Assembly (NCBI GenBank): GCA_966250015.1
Contig: CBINFS010000060.1
Span: 1-19,825 of the forward strand
Source of the DNA: CBINFS01 sp966250015
Lineage (GTDB): Bacteria > Bacteroidota > Rhodothermia > Rhodothermales > DASSAV01
Reading direction: 5' to 3'
Length of the DNA: 19,825 nt
Position numbers and translations under genes: made by a program
Part shown: positions 1-7,055 of the stretch, piece after piece
Layout: every line of letters starts with the position of its first letter
Numbering within the stretch: position 1 is the first letter of the stretch
Notes under the pieces: model-generated
Told to the model about the DNA's origin: nothing
Databases searched by the model: none
Seen by the model: the letters and a program-made list of their open reading frames with translations, nothing else

Positions 1-56
1 TTTCTGTTTGACGGTAGAGGTGATAGCAAGAAGCGGTTCCCTTGAACGAGCCAATA

Positions 57-86
57 CCTGGATCTCCGCCTTCGCGGAGATGACGT
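57..86. repeat. Dispersed hairpin repeat, copy 1 of 4
   Basis: A perfect 8-bp stem (ATCTCCGC / GCGGAGAT, loop CTTC) at 62-81 is preceded by CCTGG and followed by GACGT. The same unit recurs at 6940-6969, 16023-16051 and 19572-19601, always between genes. This copy lies just beyond the 3' end of floA. The flank after it (AATTGTTTA) nearly matches the flank after copy 3, so the conserved unit is longer than the hairpin. Confidence 0.85.
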
Positions 87-138
87 AATTGTTTAGGGCA
101 TTAACAGGCGCGAGACGGCCCACATCCCCTCAATAAAC

Positions 139-170
139 ATCTGCGCCAATCAGCGTCATCTGCGGATTGC
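139..170 (+). repeat. Dispersed repeat related to 6741-6776
   Basis: The stretch containing CTGCGCCAATCAGCG and TCATCTGCGGATT is matched in inverted orientation, with a few substitutions, at 6741-6776. Both copies are intergenic. Similar 'atctgcg..aatc' repeats are widespread in environmental genomes; their function is unknown. Confidence 0.5.
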
Positions 171-187
171 AATTACTACAAAAGTCC

Positions 188-1099
188 TTACATCCTCCCG
201 TTTGCAAGTTGCCCTTTTCGGAAGGCTTCGGAGAGGGCTTTGGGGATTGCGGCTTCGGCGGCAATTACGGCGGCGCGCTTTTCCTGGACGAGGGCGATCA
301 TTTCCTGCTCGAGAGCGACGGCCGACGCGCGGCGCTCCTCGGCCTTGGCGGCGGCCACCTTCAGGTCGGCCTCGGCCTGGTCGATCTGGAGCTTCGCGCC
401 GATGTTCTCGCCGACGTCCACGTCCGCGATGTCGATCGATAGGATCTCGAACGCCGTGCCCGTATCGAGACCTTTCGAGAGCACCGTGTTTGAAATGGAG
501 TCCGGATGTTCGAGGACGTATTTGTGGGTTACGGATGAACCGATCGTCGAGACGATGCCTTCCCCCACACGGGCGATGATCGTTTCCTCGCCGGCTCCGC
601 CCACGAGCCGGTCGATGTTGGCCCGGACGGTCACGCGCGCCATGGCGGTCACCTGGATGCCGTCGCGGGCGACGCCCGATATGAACGGCGTCTCGATCAC
701 CTTCGGGTTAACCGACATCTGGACCGCCTCGAACACGTCGCGGCCAGCCAGGTCGATGGCCGTCGCACGGGCGAAGCTCAGGTCTATGTTGGCCTTGTCC
801 GCCGAGATCAGCGCGTTGACGACCCGCTTGACGTTCCCCCCGGCGAGGTAGTGGGCTTCGAGCTGGGCCGGATCGATGTCGATGCTAGCCATGTGCGCCG
901 TGATGAGCGGCTTCACGATGGTCGCCGGCGGGACGTTGCGCAGACGCATCCCTAAAAGGTCGCGCACGAGCCCTACCCTGACGCCCGAGAAAAAAGCCGT
1001 GAGCCACAGCCGGACCGGGATGAAGTACAAAAAGATCGACAGGCCGATCAGAACGGCCAGAATGATCAGGATTCCGGATACGATCGTAATGGTTTCCAT
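188..1099 (-). CDS. floA: Flotillin-like protein FloA
   Basis: This is a 303-residue protein of the FloA/YqfA (UPF0365) family, membrane scaffold proteins that form functional membrane microdomains. The N-terminus (about residues 5-28) is one hydrophobic segment rich in I, L and V, with no signal cleavage site, as in FloA. A prohibitin/flotillin-like core follows; 'SVNPKVIETPFISGVARDGI' and 'RVGEGIVSTIGSS' are characteristic. From about residue 235 the chain is rich in Ala and Glu and should form a coiled coil. It is somewhat shorter than the B. subtilis protein (about 330 residues), mostly at the C-terminus. The ATG is preceded by GAGGG with a 6-base spacer, supporting this start. It lies downstream of the AraC-type gene on the same strand with a gap of about 100 bases, so co-transcription is possible but unproven. 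Confidence 0.93.
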   Translation of the reverse strand: METITIVSGILIILAVLIGLSIFLYFIPVRLWLTAFFSGVRVGLVRDLLGMRLRNVPPATIVKPLITAHMASIDIDPAQLEAHYLAGGNVKRVVNALISADKANIDLSFARATAIDLAGRDVFEAVQMSVNPKVIETPFISGVARDGIQVTAMARVTVRANIDRLVGGAGEETIIARVGEGIVSTIGSSVTHKYVLEHPDSISNTVLSKGLDTGTAFEILSIDIADVDVGENIGAKLQIDQAEADLKVAAAKAEERRASAVALEQEMIALVQEKRAAVIAAEAAIPKALSEAFRKGQLANGRM

Positions 1100-1202
1100 G
1101 GCATACCCTCGAGGATATTGGTAAGGCTATAATACCGCTACGTCTGTTGGAATCCGATACCCGAAGGCACTTTCTGCACGGATAACCGCTGATCTGAGTG
1201 TT

Positions 1203-2141
1203 TCACTCGCTCCCGGCCTGCTCACGCAGCCGTTCGACGTTGCGCCGGGGAGGCTCGCCGAAGAGCTTTTTGTACTCGCGGTTGAAGTGCGACGCGTCGT
1301 CGTACCCCACCCGGTATCCTGCCGTTGCGGCGTCGAGGTTCTCGACGAGCATCAGCCGGCGGGCCTCCTGTAGCCGTAGCTGCTTCTGGAACTGCAACGG
1401 GCTCATCCCGGTGACGCCTTTGAAATGGTGGTGAAAGCCCGAGACGCTCATGCCGAGCCTCTCCGCAATTTCTTCGATGCGAAGCGGCTTGTCGAAGTCC
1501 CTCCGAAGCATGGCAACGGCACGGGCGATGCGGTGCGACTGACCGCCCAGCACCGCGACGTGTTGAAGCCTCTGCCCCTGCTCTCCCACGAGGAGCCGGT
1601 AGACGATCTCGCGGGTGACGAGCGGTGTGAGCACACGCGCTTCACCGGGGGAGTCGGCTAATCGGACGAGCCGCACGACGGCGTCCAGCAGCTCAGCGTC
1701 GAGAGGACTCACGGCGAAGGCGCTCACGTCGCCGCCGTTTCGCGACGCAGGACCTCCCGCTTCGATCATGACCGAGCTGACGAGTGCGGCTTCGAGCTCC
1801 ATCCGGATGCTCAGGTACGGCTCGTCTTTAGTCGCCTCCACGACCTGGCTCACGACGGGCAACTCGACCGTCGTGAGCAGGTAATGGCCGGGATCGTACC
1901 GGTACGTGTGCTCCCCCGCCATGACCACTTTTGCCCCCTGGGCTATCACGCAAAAAGCCGGGGAAAAGGTGCCGTGAATTGGACCCTTGGGCGCCGAAGC
2001 GCGAATGAAGGCCACTCCTTTGAGCGGCTCCAGCCAACCGTCTTCGGGCAGGAGCCGTGTCAATCGCTCGACCAGCTCCATTCGGTTAGCCCGCGCCCTC
2101 ATTTCCTCTCGAATGGCCTCCAGGTTGCCCGTCCGTTCCAT
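1203..2141 (-). CDS. AraC-family transcriptional regulator
   Basis: A 312-residue regulator. The N-terminal half (to about residue 190) fits the AraC_N type cupin-like ligand domain, with the stretch 'GTFSPAFCVIAQGAKVV' and a 'YRYDPGHYLLTTVELPV' segment typical of that family. The C-terminal 100 residues hold two helix-turn-helix units: 'LRIEEIAERLGMSVSGFHHH' and 'AGYRVGYDDASHFNREYKK', followed by 'LFGEPPRR'. This is the canonical AraC/XylS DNA-binding domain. A GTG two codons upstream (2147) is also in frame, but the ATG at 2141 is the more usual start; no strong Shine-Dalgarno is visible for either. The gene diverges from the secreted NTF2-like gene at 2372, and the shared upstream region holds a 21-base-spaced direct repeat that could be its operator. 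The effector is unknown. Confidence 0.92.
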   Translation of the reverse strand: MERTGNLEAIREEMRARANRMELVERLTRLLPEDGWLEPLKGVAFIRASAPKGPIHGTFSPAFCVIAQGAKVVMAGEHTYRYDPGHYLLTTVELPVVSQVVEATKDEPYLSIRMELEAALVSSVMIEAGGPASRNGGDVSAFAVSPLDAELLDAVVRLVRLADSPGEARVLTPLVTREIVYRLLVGEQGQRLQHVAVLGGQSHRIARAVAMLRRDFDKPLRIEEIAERLGMSVSGFHHHFKGVTGMSPLQFQKQLRLQEARRLMLVENLDAATAGYRVGYDDASHFNREYKKLFGEPPRRNVERLREQAGSE

Positions 2142-2222
2142 TGCCACGATTCTTTTTACTTTGAATACCGTCAGATGTGTTTACAGAATAATACAACAAT
2201 GAGGCCGTTCCACAAACGTCGA

Positions 2223-2253
2223 CTGTAGGATTCTTCAATGATCCTGTAGAATC
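2223..2253. promoter_or_regulatory. Candidate AraC-type direct-repeat operator
   Basis: CTGTAGGATT (2223-2232) and CTGTAGAATC (2244-2253) are near-identical direct repeats whose starts are 21 bases apart, two helical turns. They lie between the divergent AraC-family gene and the gene at 2372. AraC-family proteins often bind direct repeats with this spacing. The assignment is inference from position and geometry. Confidence 0.35.
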
Positions 2254-2371
2254 GTTCTATCGAAAAAAGGCAGGGCGCAGTAAGTTGATCGTGTACGATG
2301 AGAACTCCGTCCGGCAAATAGGGAATCGCTGGGCGGCCTGGATCCTCCTTTACAACTCGGCGACGATACGA

Positions 2372-2836
2372 ATGAAAGCATCAATTTTTGGACTGTGTCT
2401 CCTTTCCCTGATCGTTCTGCCTGCCGTGGCGCAGCAAAATCAGACGGCCACGTCGTACACCGACGTGGAGCAAGAAGTCCTCGAGCTTTCCAGAAACAAG
2501 TGGATCTGGATGGCGGAGCAAAAGGCCGATACGCTGGCAGCGCTCTTCGACGACAGGGCAAAATTCGTCCACATGGGCGGTACGTGGGGTAAGGAGCAGG
2601 AGGTCGAGATCATCCGGAGCGGGGGCATCCACTACAAACAGGCCGACGTCCACGAGGTCATGGTCGAAGTGGTAGACGACGTGGCCATCGTCTGGAACCG
2701 CATCACTTTGCTGGCGGTGGTCGGGGGCAACGAGGTGACGAACCCCTTCATGGTCACGGAGGTCTACAAAAAGCTGGACGGCAGGTGGAAGATGCTGGCC
2801 CTGACGTTCAGCCTGCTCCGTGTTCCCGGGCGATAG
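2372..2836 (+). CDS. Secreted NTF2-like (DUF4440/SnoaL-type) protein
   Basis: A 154-residue protein with a clear signal peptide (residues 1-20: Lys near the start, a hydrophobic run, then AVA-Q as the cleavage site). The mature part fits the nuclear-transport-factor-2-like cone fold used by SnoaL/DUF4440 proteins: an N-terminal helix ('VEQEVLELSRNKWIWMAEQK'), 'DTLAALFDDRAKFVHMGG', then alternating beta strands ending in 'DGRWKMLALTFSLL'. These proteins bind or transform small molecules in a cavity, but the fold does not predict a substrate. A TTG at 2285 would extend the frame by 29 residues and hide the signal peptide inside the protein, so ATG 2372 is preferred. It is divergent from the AraC-type regulator and may be its target. 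Confidence 0.85.
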   Translation: MKASIFGLCLLSLIVLPAVAQQNQTATSYTDVEQEVLELSRNKWIWMAEQKADTLAALFDDRAKFVHMGGTWGKEQEVEIIRSGGIHYKQADVHEVMVEVVDDVAIVWNRITLLAVVGGNEVTNPFMVTEVYKKLDGRWKMLALTFSLLRVPGR

Positions 2837-2846
2837 GCCGCGGCTT

Positions 2847-2870
2847 CATTCCCACGTAAAGTAGGGAATG
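2847..2870. other. Hairpin after the NTF2-like gene
   Basis: CATTCCC (2847-2853) pairs perfectly with GGGAATG (2864-2870) across a 10-base loop, 11 bases after the stop codon. A second imperfect hairpin (CGCCC ... GGGCG, about 2893-2917) follows. Neither has a clean T tract, so termination is possible but not certain. Confidence 0.4.
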
Positions 2871-2997
2871 TAACCTGGCTCCTCCCGACTGGCGCCCGTT
2901 TTTCGGTCAACGGGGCGAACAAGTGAATTTTGTGTGCGTCTCAGGTAACGGTTAGCCACGATAGCCGCTCTACCTCCATAACCAGCACAGGAATCTC

Positions 2998-4263
2998 ATG
3001 AAGAAAGTACTACTCGTACCTGTTTTCGCAACCCTGATGATCCTCGGATGCGATCGGCAGCTCGAGACGCCGCCTGCCGACGCGACCACCGCGGACGCCA
3101 GGCCGACGGATTGCACGCCGCTCGATACCATGCAACGGGAGGCGCCCGACCGGACTCCGGCGTTCCCGTGGCAGACGCGGGCGTGCGCCGACGTCTCGAA
3201 CGTCGACTTCGACGTAGTCGTGCTCTCCACCGAGCTCGAAAGCCCGTGGGCGGTCGAACCTCTGCCGGACGGCAACCTCCTGGTCACCGAAAAGGCGGGC
3301 CGGATGCGCATTGTGTCGGCTACCGGTGAGGTTGGCCCTCCCATCTCCGGCGTTCCCGCCGTCGTCGATAACCGCCAGGGCGGCCTGCTCGACGTCGCGC
3401 TGAGCCCCAACTTCGCAACAGACCGGACGATCTTCTGGAGCTACACTGAACCGAGGGACGACGGCAACGGCACCAGCGTCGCACGCGGTGTGCTCTCCGA
3501 GGACGGGACGCGCCTCGATCAGGTCCAGGTCATCCTCCGGACGCAGCCCTCCTTCACCAACGGCCTGCACTTCGGCTCGCGGATCGTATTCAACGACGAC
3601 GGGACGATGTTCGTCACCATCGGCGAGCGGTCCGATCAGTCCACGCGCTACCGTGCGCAACTGCTCGACAACCACTACGGCAAGATGCTGCGCATCCAGA
3701 CCGACGGCTCGCCCGCGCCGGGCAATCCGTTCATCGGGCAGGAAGGCGTGATGCCCGAGATCTGGTCGTACGGACACCGCAACACCCAGGCGGCCGACGT
3801 CGACGAGCAGGGACGCCTCTGGATCATCGAACACGGCCCGCGGGGAGGCGACGAGCTGAACCTCGCGGAGGCGGGGAAGAACTACGGCTGGCCCCTCATC
3901 ACGTATGGCATCGACTACGGCGGCGGCCCGATTGTGTACACCGGCGGACCTGCTGAAGGCGCAGGGACGCAGCGCGAGGGGCTTGAGCAACCGGTCTACT
4001 TCTGGGATCCAGTCATCGCACCTTCGGGCGCCCAGTTCTACACGGGCGACGCCTTCCCCGAGTGGCGCGGCAACCTGTTTGTTGGCGCACTGCGCGGGGC
4101 AAAGCTCGTACGGCTCGTCATCGAGAATGACCGCGTCGTCGGTGAGGAGCACCTGCTCGCCGATCGGGGCGAGCGCATCCGCGACGTCCGGCAAGGACCC
4201 GACGGGCTGCTCTACATCGTCACCGACGGCGGACAGCTTTGGAAAATCACGCCGCGGGGATAA
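2998..4263 (+). CDS. PQQ-dependent aldose sugar dehydrogenase lipoprotein (GSDH family)
   Basis: A 421-residue protein of the glucose/sorbosone dehydrogenase family, six-bladed beta-propellers related to E. coli YliI (Asd), which oxidise aldoses with PQQ as cofactor. The N-terminus is a lipoprotein signal with lipobox ILGC (Cys18), then a Pro/Asp/Thr-rich linker to about residue 75. The catalytic domain starts at 'LESPWAVEPLPDGNLLVTEK'. Family landmarks are 'NGLHFGSRIVF' (His near residue 191), 'IWSYGHRNTQ' (about 255-264) and 'EHGPRGGDELN' (about 278-288), then 'KNYGWPLITYG'. AGGA sits 5 bases before the ATG, supporting the start. PQQ synthesis genes are not in the window, so the cofactor must be made elsewhere or scavenged. 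The linker between lipid anchor and domain is long for the family. A strong terminator follows, so the gene is probably monocistronic. Confidence 0.93.
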   Translation: MKKVLLVPVFATLMILGCDRQLETPPADATTADARPTDCTPLDTMQREAPDRTPAFPWQTRACADVSNVDFDVVVLSTELESPWAVEPLPDGNLLVTEKAGRMRIVSATGEVGPPISGVPAVVDNRQGGLLDVALSPNFATDRTIFWSYTEPRDDGNGTSVARGVLSEDGTRLDQVQVILRTQPSFTNGLHFGSRIVFNDDGTMFVTIGERSDQSTRYRAQLLDNHYGKMLRIQTDGSPAPGNPFIGQEGVMPEIWSYGHRNTQAADVDEQGRLWIIEHGPRGGDELNLAEAGKNYGWPLITYGIDYGGGPIVYTGGPAEGAGTQREGLEQPVYFWDPVIAPSGAQFYTGDAFPEWRGNLFVGALRGAKLVRLVIENDRVVGEEHLLADRGERIRDVRQGPDGLLYIVTDGGQLWKITPRG

Positions 4264-4279
4264 ACGGTTCGAATTCCAA

Positions 4280-4327
4280 CGAATGCCGGGCAGTCGAAGC
4301 ATTGACTACCCGGCATTCGCTTTTTTT
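4280..4327 (+). terminator. Rho-independent terminator of the PQQ dehydrogenase gene
   Basis: CGAATGCCGGG (4280-4290) pairs with CCCGGCATTCG (4309-4319). Four further pairs AGTC/GACT lie inside after a single mismatch, with an 8-base loop. A run of seven T (4321-4327) follows directly. It begins 17 bases after the stop codon. Confidence 0.92.
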
Positions 4328-4403
4328 GTCACTCGTGATGACGTTCTCGGGAAGACGTGCTGGAGGTGCGGGATAGTCTCCCGTCGTTCCTACTAAAAAA
4401 TGG

Positions 4404-4431
4404 CTCACGCGAAGGTCGCGAAGACGCGAAG
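4404..4431 (+). repeat. Dispersed 'CACGCGAAGG' repeat, copy A
   Basis: The stretch contains three GCGAAG steps (CACGCGAAGG, TCGCGAAG, ACGCGAAG) and is repeated at 6703-6730 with a one-base length difference. Both copies follow an A-rich AAAAT and lie in gaps downstream of terminators. Similar repeats are dispersed in many environmental bacterial genomes. Confidence 0.7.
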
Positions 4432-4483
4432 AAGTCGTTGGTGGGCAAGTGCAGTGCGAACCCTTGAAGGCTTTTCTGACGGC

Positions 4484-4633
4484 TCGCATTTCATAAAGAT
4501 GCCTCGTCGCTTTACTCCTCGGCTTTGGGCGTTGGTAAAAATGTAAACTCAGATGGTTGCTCAGACCTCTTAAATTGTCATCCCGACGAGCTCGTGAGGA
4601 GGGATCTTCACGAAGTGCTGCTTTTCTGGTTAG
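4484..4633. repeat. Pair of 'GGGATCTT' family repeat segments
   Basis: Two parts of the repeat family seen at 12594-13020 lie here. Positions 4484-4510 hold the inverted half (TTTCATAAAGATGCCTCGTCG, matched closely near 12700). Positions 4571-4633 hold the direct half (GTCATCCCGACGAGC ... GGGATCTTCACGAAGTGC ... TCTGGTT). The order is the reverse of that at 12594-13020, so the halves point away from each other. The rest of the gap 4264-4971 holds a degraded copy (4747-4793) and a tRNA-like fragment, with no supportable gene. Confidence 0.7.
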
Positions 4634-4867
4634 AGGCAACACCTTTCTTTTGCGCCAGTAGACTCGGAGGCCGGGCTGGCGTGGAGGATGTAGGGTAGCC
4701 GGTGAAAGTGGTCACACCAGAATATGTCAGTGCGAAACAAATACACGTCATTCCCGCGGCACTCAGCCGCCCTCGGGCTCGGCAACCTGACGTACGACCT
4801 GATCACGATCGATTCCTGAGGGTTGAGTCAGGCTTACCTGCAACCTGCGGGCTCTTTGCGTAGTCAC

Positions 4868-4896
4868 ACACCGGGTTCGATCCCCGTCGTGGACCA
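4868..4896 (+). other. tRNA 3'-end fragment (T arm, acceptor strand, CCA)
   Basis: The stretch GGGTTCGATCCCC (4873-4885) is a T-arm with a standard T loop (TTCGATC), followed by GTCGTGGACCA with an encoded CCA at 4894-4896. No matching 5' acceptor strand, D arm or anticodon arm is found in the 100 bases upstream, and the outer T-stem pair (C49/T65) is broken. It is therefore a fragment, not a tRNA gene. Such fragments commonly mark one end of an element that integrated into a tRNA gene, or are debris from recombination. Confidence 0.5.
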
Positions 4897-4971
4897 TTTC
4901 CGTGCGGGGAAGCGAACGGATACGTACGCTCGACTTCCATCATTTTCCACGACAAACTCGGAGTGAAACCT

Positions 4972-6000
4972 ATGAGACGAGTCCAGCTCCTCGTTGCGGC
5001 CATGCTACTGACGGTGGGCATTGCCGCACCGTCGCTCGCTCAGCCAACCCCGGAAGCCCGGCCTTACTTTGTCGGCAACCCGCTCGGCCTGCCGGTCAAT
5101 CCGTCGGCCGACGGGTCCTTCGCGCCCATGTCGCCCAACGTGAAGGTCTACGGCGCCATTTTTTCAGCCGAGAGCTGCTCGTACGATCCGGACCGGGACC
5201 TGATCGTCGTGCCGAGCCGGGGCGTCCCGCCACAGGTGCAGACCAACAACGCCTGGGTGTCGTTCATCAACCACGACGGCTCGGTACACACCTCGCGCTG
5301 GATCGGTGTGCAGAGCCCCGCTGAAAGGGCAGCCCTTACGCCGCCGCTCGTGCTCAACGAGCCGTTCGGCAGCGACATCATCAACGGCAGGCTCTACGTG
5401 GCCGACCTCGACGGCGGCACATCGGAAAACGACCCCAGCAGGGCGGTCATCCGCTGGTTCGACCTCCAGACCGGCGCTCCAGCCGGTGAGATCCGCGTCG
5501 ACGGCCCTGCGTGGCTCAATGACATCGAGGTCGCCGACGACGGCACGATCTACGCCACGCAGACCGGTGCATTCGGCGAGAACCCTGATCCTGCGACGTG
5601 GCGAGTGTGGAAGATCACGCCCGACGGCGAGGTTTCGGTCTTCATCGAGGGTCCCCCACTCTTCCAGCCCAACGGTATCGCGCTCGATCCGGAGGGCAAC
5701 GTCGTCGTCGCCAACATGGGCAACCCCGAGATTCTGACGTTCTCACCGTCCGGCGAGCTGCTGAAGACGGAAATATCGACGCAGGCAGGCAACGACGGCC
5801 TCGTGATTATGCCCGACGGCACAAAGTACATAAGCAGCGTCAGGGAAGGCGGCGTCACGCGGATTCGCCCGAACGGACAGGCCGAGCTCATCGCCGAAAA
5901 CATCCCGAGCGCCGCCTCGATGTGTTACGACGCCGGCGCCAACCAGCTCGTGATCCCGATGAACCCGAACAACGGCATCGCCATCGTCCCTCTCGAATAG
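4972..6000 (+). CDS. Secreted SMP-30/gluconolactonase-like beta-propeller protein
   Basis: A 342-residue protein with a signal peptide (two Arg, a hydrophobic run, cleavage after SLAQ near residue 24). The mature part has recurrent beta-propeller blade motifs: 'GSDIINGRLYVADLDGG', 'WLNDIEVADDGTIYATQTGA', 'QPNGIALDPEGNVVVANMG', 'GNDGLVIMPDGTKYISSVRE'. These fit the SMP-30/LRE-like six-bladed family, which includes lactonases using a bound divalent metal; candidate metal-site residues are the Asn and Asp in the 'LND' and 'PNG' turns. The exact reaction is not predictable. GGAG (4960-4963) lies 8 bases before ATG 4972, which favours this over the in-frame GTG at 4963. A tRNA fragment lies just upstream. 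The membrane-anchored gene at 6094 follows after 93 bases and ends in a terminator, so the two may form one unit. Confidence 0.85.
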   Translation: MRRVQLLVAAMLLTVGIAAPSLAQPTPEARPYFVGNPLGLPVNPSADGSFAPMSPNVKVYGAIFSAESCSYDPDRDLIVVPSRGVPPQVQTNNAWVSFINHDGSVHTSRWIGVQSPAERAALTPPLVLNEPFGSDIINGRLYVADLDGGTSENDPSRAVIRWFDLQTGAPAGEIRVDGPAWLNDIEVADDGTIYATQTGAFGENPDPATWRVWKITPDGEVSVFIEGPPLFQPNGIALDPEGNVVVANMGNPEILTFSPSGELLKTEISTQAGNDGLVIMPDGTKYISSVREGGVTRIRPNGQAELIAENIPSAASMCYDAGANQLVIPMNPNNGIAIVPLE

Positions 6001-6093
6001 TCGAAAAAATCTCCTGCCCGAGTAAACCCTTTCTTCCCGGACGGCATCTGAGGGATAAACCGTTTCATTCACGAAGAGCATGTGAGGTTTGTC

Positions 6094-6618
6094 ATGAAGG
6101 GAAGGAAGCTTATTCCGGGTGTCGCAACGGGTCTGGCGCTGGCGATGGTATTCGTGTTGATCGCCGCAGCGGGCGGGTTCGTCCTGTCGGTCGAGAAGCC
6201 GAAGGCTTCATCCGATCCACAAATGAAGGAAGCCGTGCTGCTGGTCCGCACGCTCGGCTGCAACGAGCCGTCGGAGGCGAAGGTGTCGGCCGTGGCCGAA
6301 GGCCTCGTCGACGGCAAACGCACGTCGCGGCCCTTGCAGCTACGCGAAATCGACAAGGGCGTCTACGCCGTGGATCGGCAGTGGCCGTCGAAGGGAAACT
6401 GGGTGCTCACCATCACCGGCCATTACAATGGTCACACCAGCGGCGTGCTCGTCGAGCTGGGTTCGGACGGCGCCGTGATCACTAAAGCCGGCAATTCGGG
6501 CAAGGTGGTCGTCCCCGTCCGTCACGAACGCCGTGCGTTCACGGAGCAGGAGATCGAGACCGCCCTCGCAACAGTCGAGCAAGCGCACAAATCCATGGCC
6601 GCCCGCACCGGCCGATAA
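6094..6618 (+). CDS. Membrane-anchored protein of unknown function
   Basis: A 174-residue protein I do not recognise. Residues about 9-32 form one hydrophobic segment with no clear cleavage site, predicting an N-terminal anchor and an extracytoplasmic remainder. The domain (about 45-140) looks like a beta sandwich, with 'LLVRTLGCNEPSEAKVSAVA' and 'VYAVDRQWPSKGNWVLTITG'. The latter resembles the strand pattern of FixH/YtkA-like immunoglobulin-fold proteins, but the match is weak. A single cysteine lies near residue 53. The C-terminus is helical and charged. GAGG lies 6 bases before ATG 6094; a GTG at 6082 is also in frame but has poorer support. It follows the SMP-30-like gene and ends at a strong terminator. 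Confidence 0.75.
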   Translation: MKGRKLIPGVATGLALAMVFVLIAAAGGFVLSVEKPKASSDPQMKEAVLLVRTLGCNEPSEAKVSAVAEGLVDGKRTSRPLQLREIDKGVYAVDRQWPSKGNWVLTITGHYNGHTSGVLVELGSDGAVITKAGNSGKVVVPVRHERRAFTEQEIETALATVEQAHKSMAARTGR

Positions 6619-6641
6619 ATTAGTCCTTTACGCTTACACAC

Positions 6642-6676
6642 AAGGCCGGGCGGAGCGGGGCGCCCGGCCTTTTCCT
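6642..6676 (+). terminator. Rho-independent terminator after 6618
   Basis: AAGGCCGGGCG (6642-6652) pairs perfectly with CGCCCGGCCTT (6661-6671) over an 8-base loop, followed by TTTCCTTTC. The 11-bp GC-rich stem begins 23 bases after the stop codon. Confidence 0.9.
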
Positions 6677-6702
6677 TTCGGTGCTTACTGAACGGAAAAT
6701 TC

Positions 6703-6730
6703 CTCACGCGAAGGCGCGAAGACGCGAAGG
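6703..6730 (+). repeat. Dispersed 'CACGCGAAGG' repeat, copy B
   Basis: Same unit as 4404-4431, preceded by AAAATTC and lying 27 bases beyond a terminator. The gap 6619-7055 holds this copy, an inverted copy of the 139-170 repeat (6741-6776), a CGTCATCCCGGCCCCCGAGC fragment (about 6839-6858) and hairpin copy 2. It contains no supportable gene. Confidence 0.7.
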
Positions 6731-6740
6731 ATTTCTAAGA

Positions 6741-6776
6741 ATAATCCGCCGATGGCCGCCGATTCGCGCAGATGAT
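6741..6776 (-). repeat. Inverted copy of the 139-170 repeat
   Basis: Read on the minus strand this matches 139-170 through CTGCGC.AATC.GCG and GCGGATT, with several substitutions. It directly follows the CACGCGAAGG repeat copy B. Confidence 0.45.
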
Positions 6777-6939
6777 TTTTTGTGTTGACGAGGATAGAAG
6801 GCGGGAGGTGACAATTATACCGAACACCTCCAAAATTACGTCATCCCGGCCCCCGAGCCGACAAGAGCGAAGCGACTGACGTAGTAAATCCATGAAAGGG
6901 TTATTTAAGGCAGGAAGGTGGAGGAAGGCCGTATGTTTT

Positions 6940-6969
6940 CCTGGATCTCCGCCTTCGCGGAGATGACGT
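6940..6969. repeat. Dispersed hairpin repeat, copy 2 of 4
   Basis: Identical to copy 1 from CCTGG through GACGT, with the 8-bp stem at 6945-6964. It lies about 90 bases upstream of the sigma factor reading frame, so it is between genes. Confidence 0.85.
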
Positions 6970-7055
6970 TTTATATAAGGTGCTAAATTGTCTTAAGCGT
7001 CTCGCCTTTCGTTTGCATCCCATCCAGGCATCAACTGCGAAAAATCAGCATCCAT

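Noticed and set aside
3010..4302. A 430-codon open frame on the minus strand across the PQQ dehydrogenase gene
   Set aside because: It is the antisense shadow of a high-GC coding gene with clear family motifs. Its translation lacks any recognisable domain and crosses the terminator of the real gene.
4247..4642. A 131-codon minus-strand frame in the gap after the PQQ dehydrogenase
   Set aside because: It translates the dispersed repeats and the terminator. A stretch (KAALRED) recurs in a frame over the repeat at 12818-13024, showing that it comes from repeat sequence and not a gene.
4820..4896. Complete tRNA gene ending at the CCA of 4894-4896
   Set aside because: No acceptor 5' strand, D arm or anticodon stem can be paired in the required positions; only the 3' part resembles tRNA.
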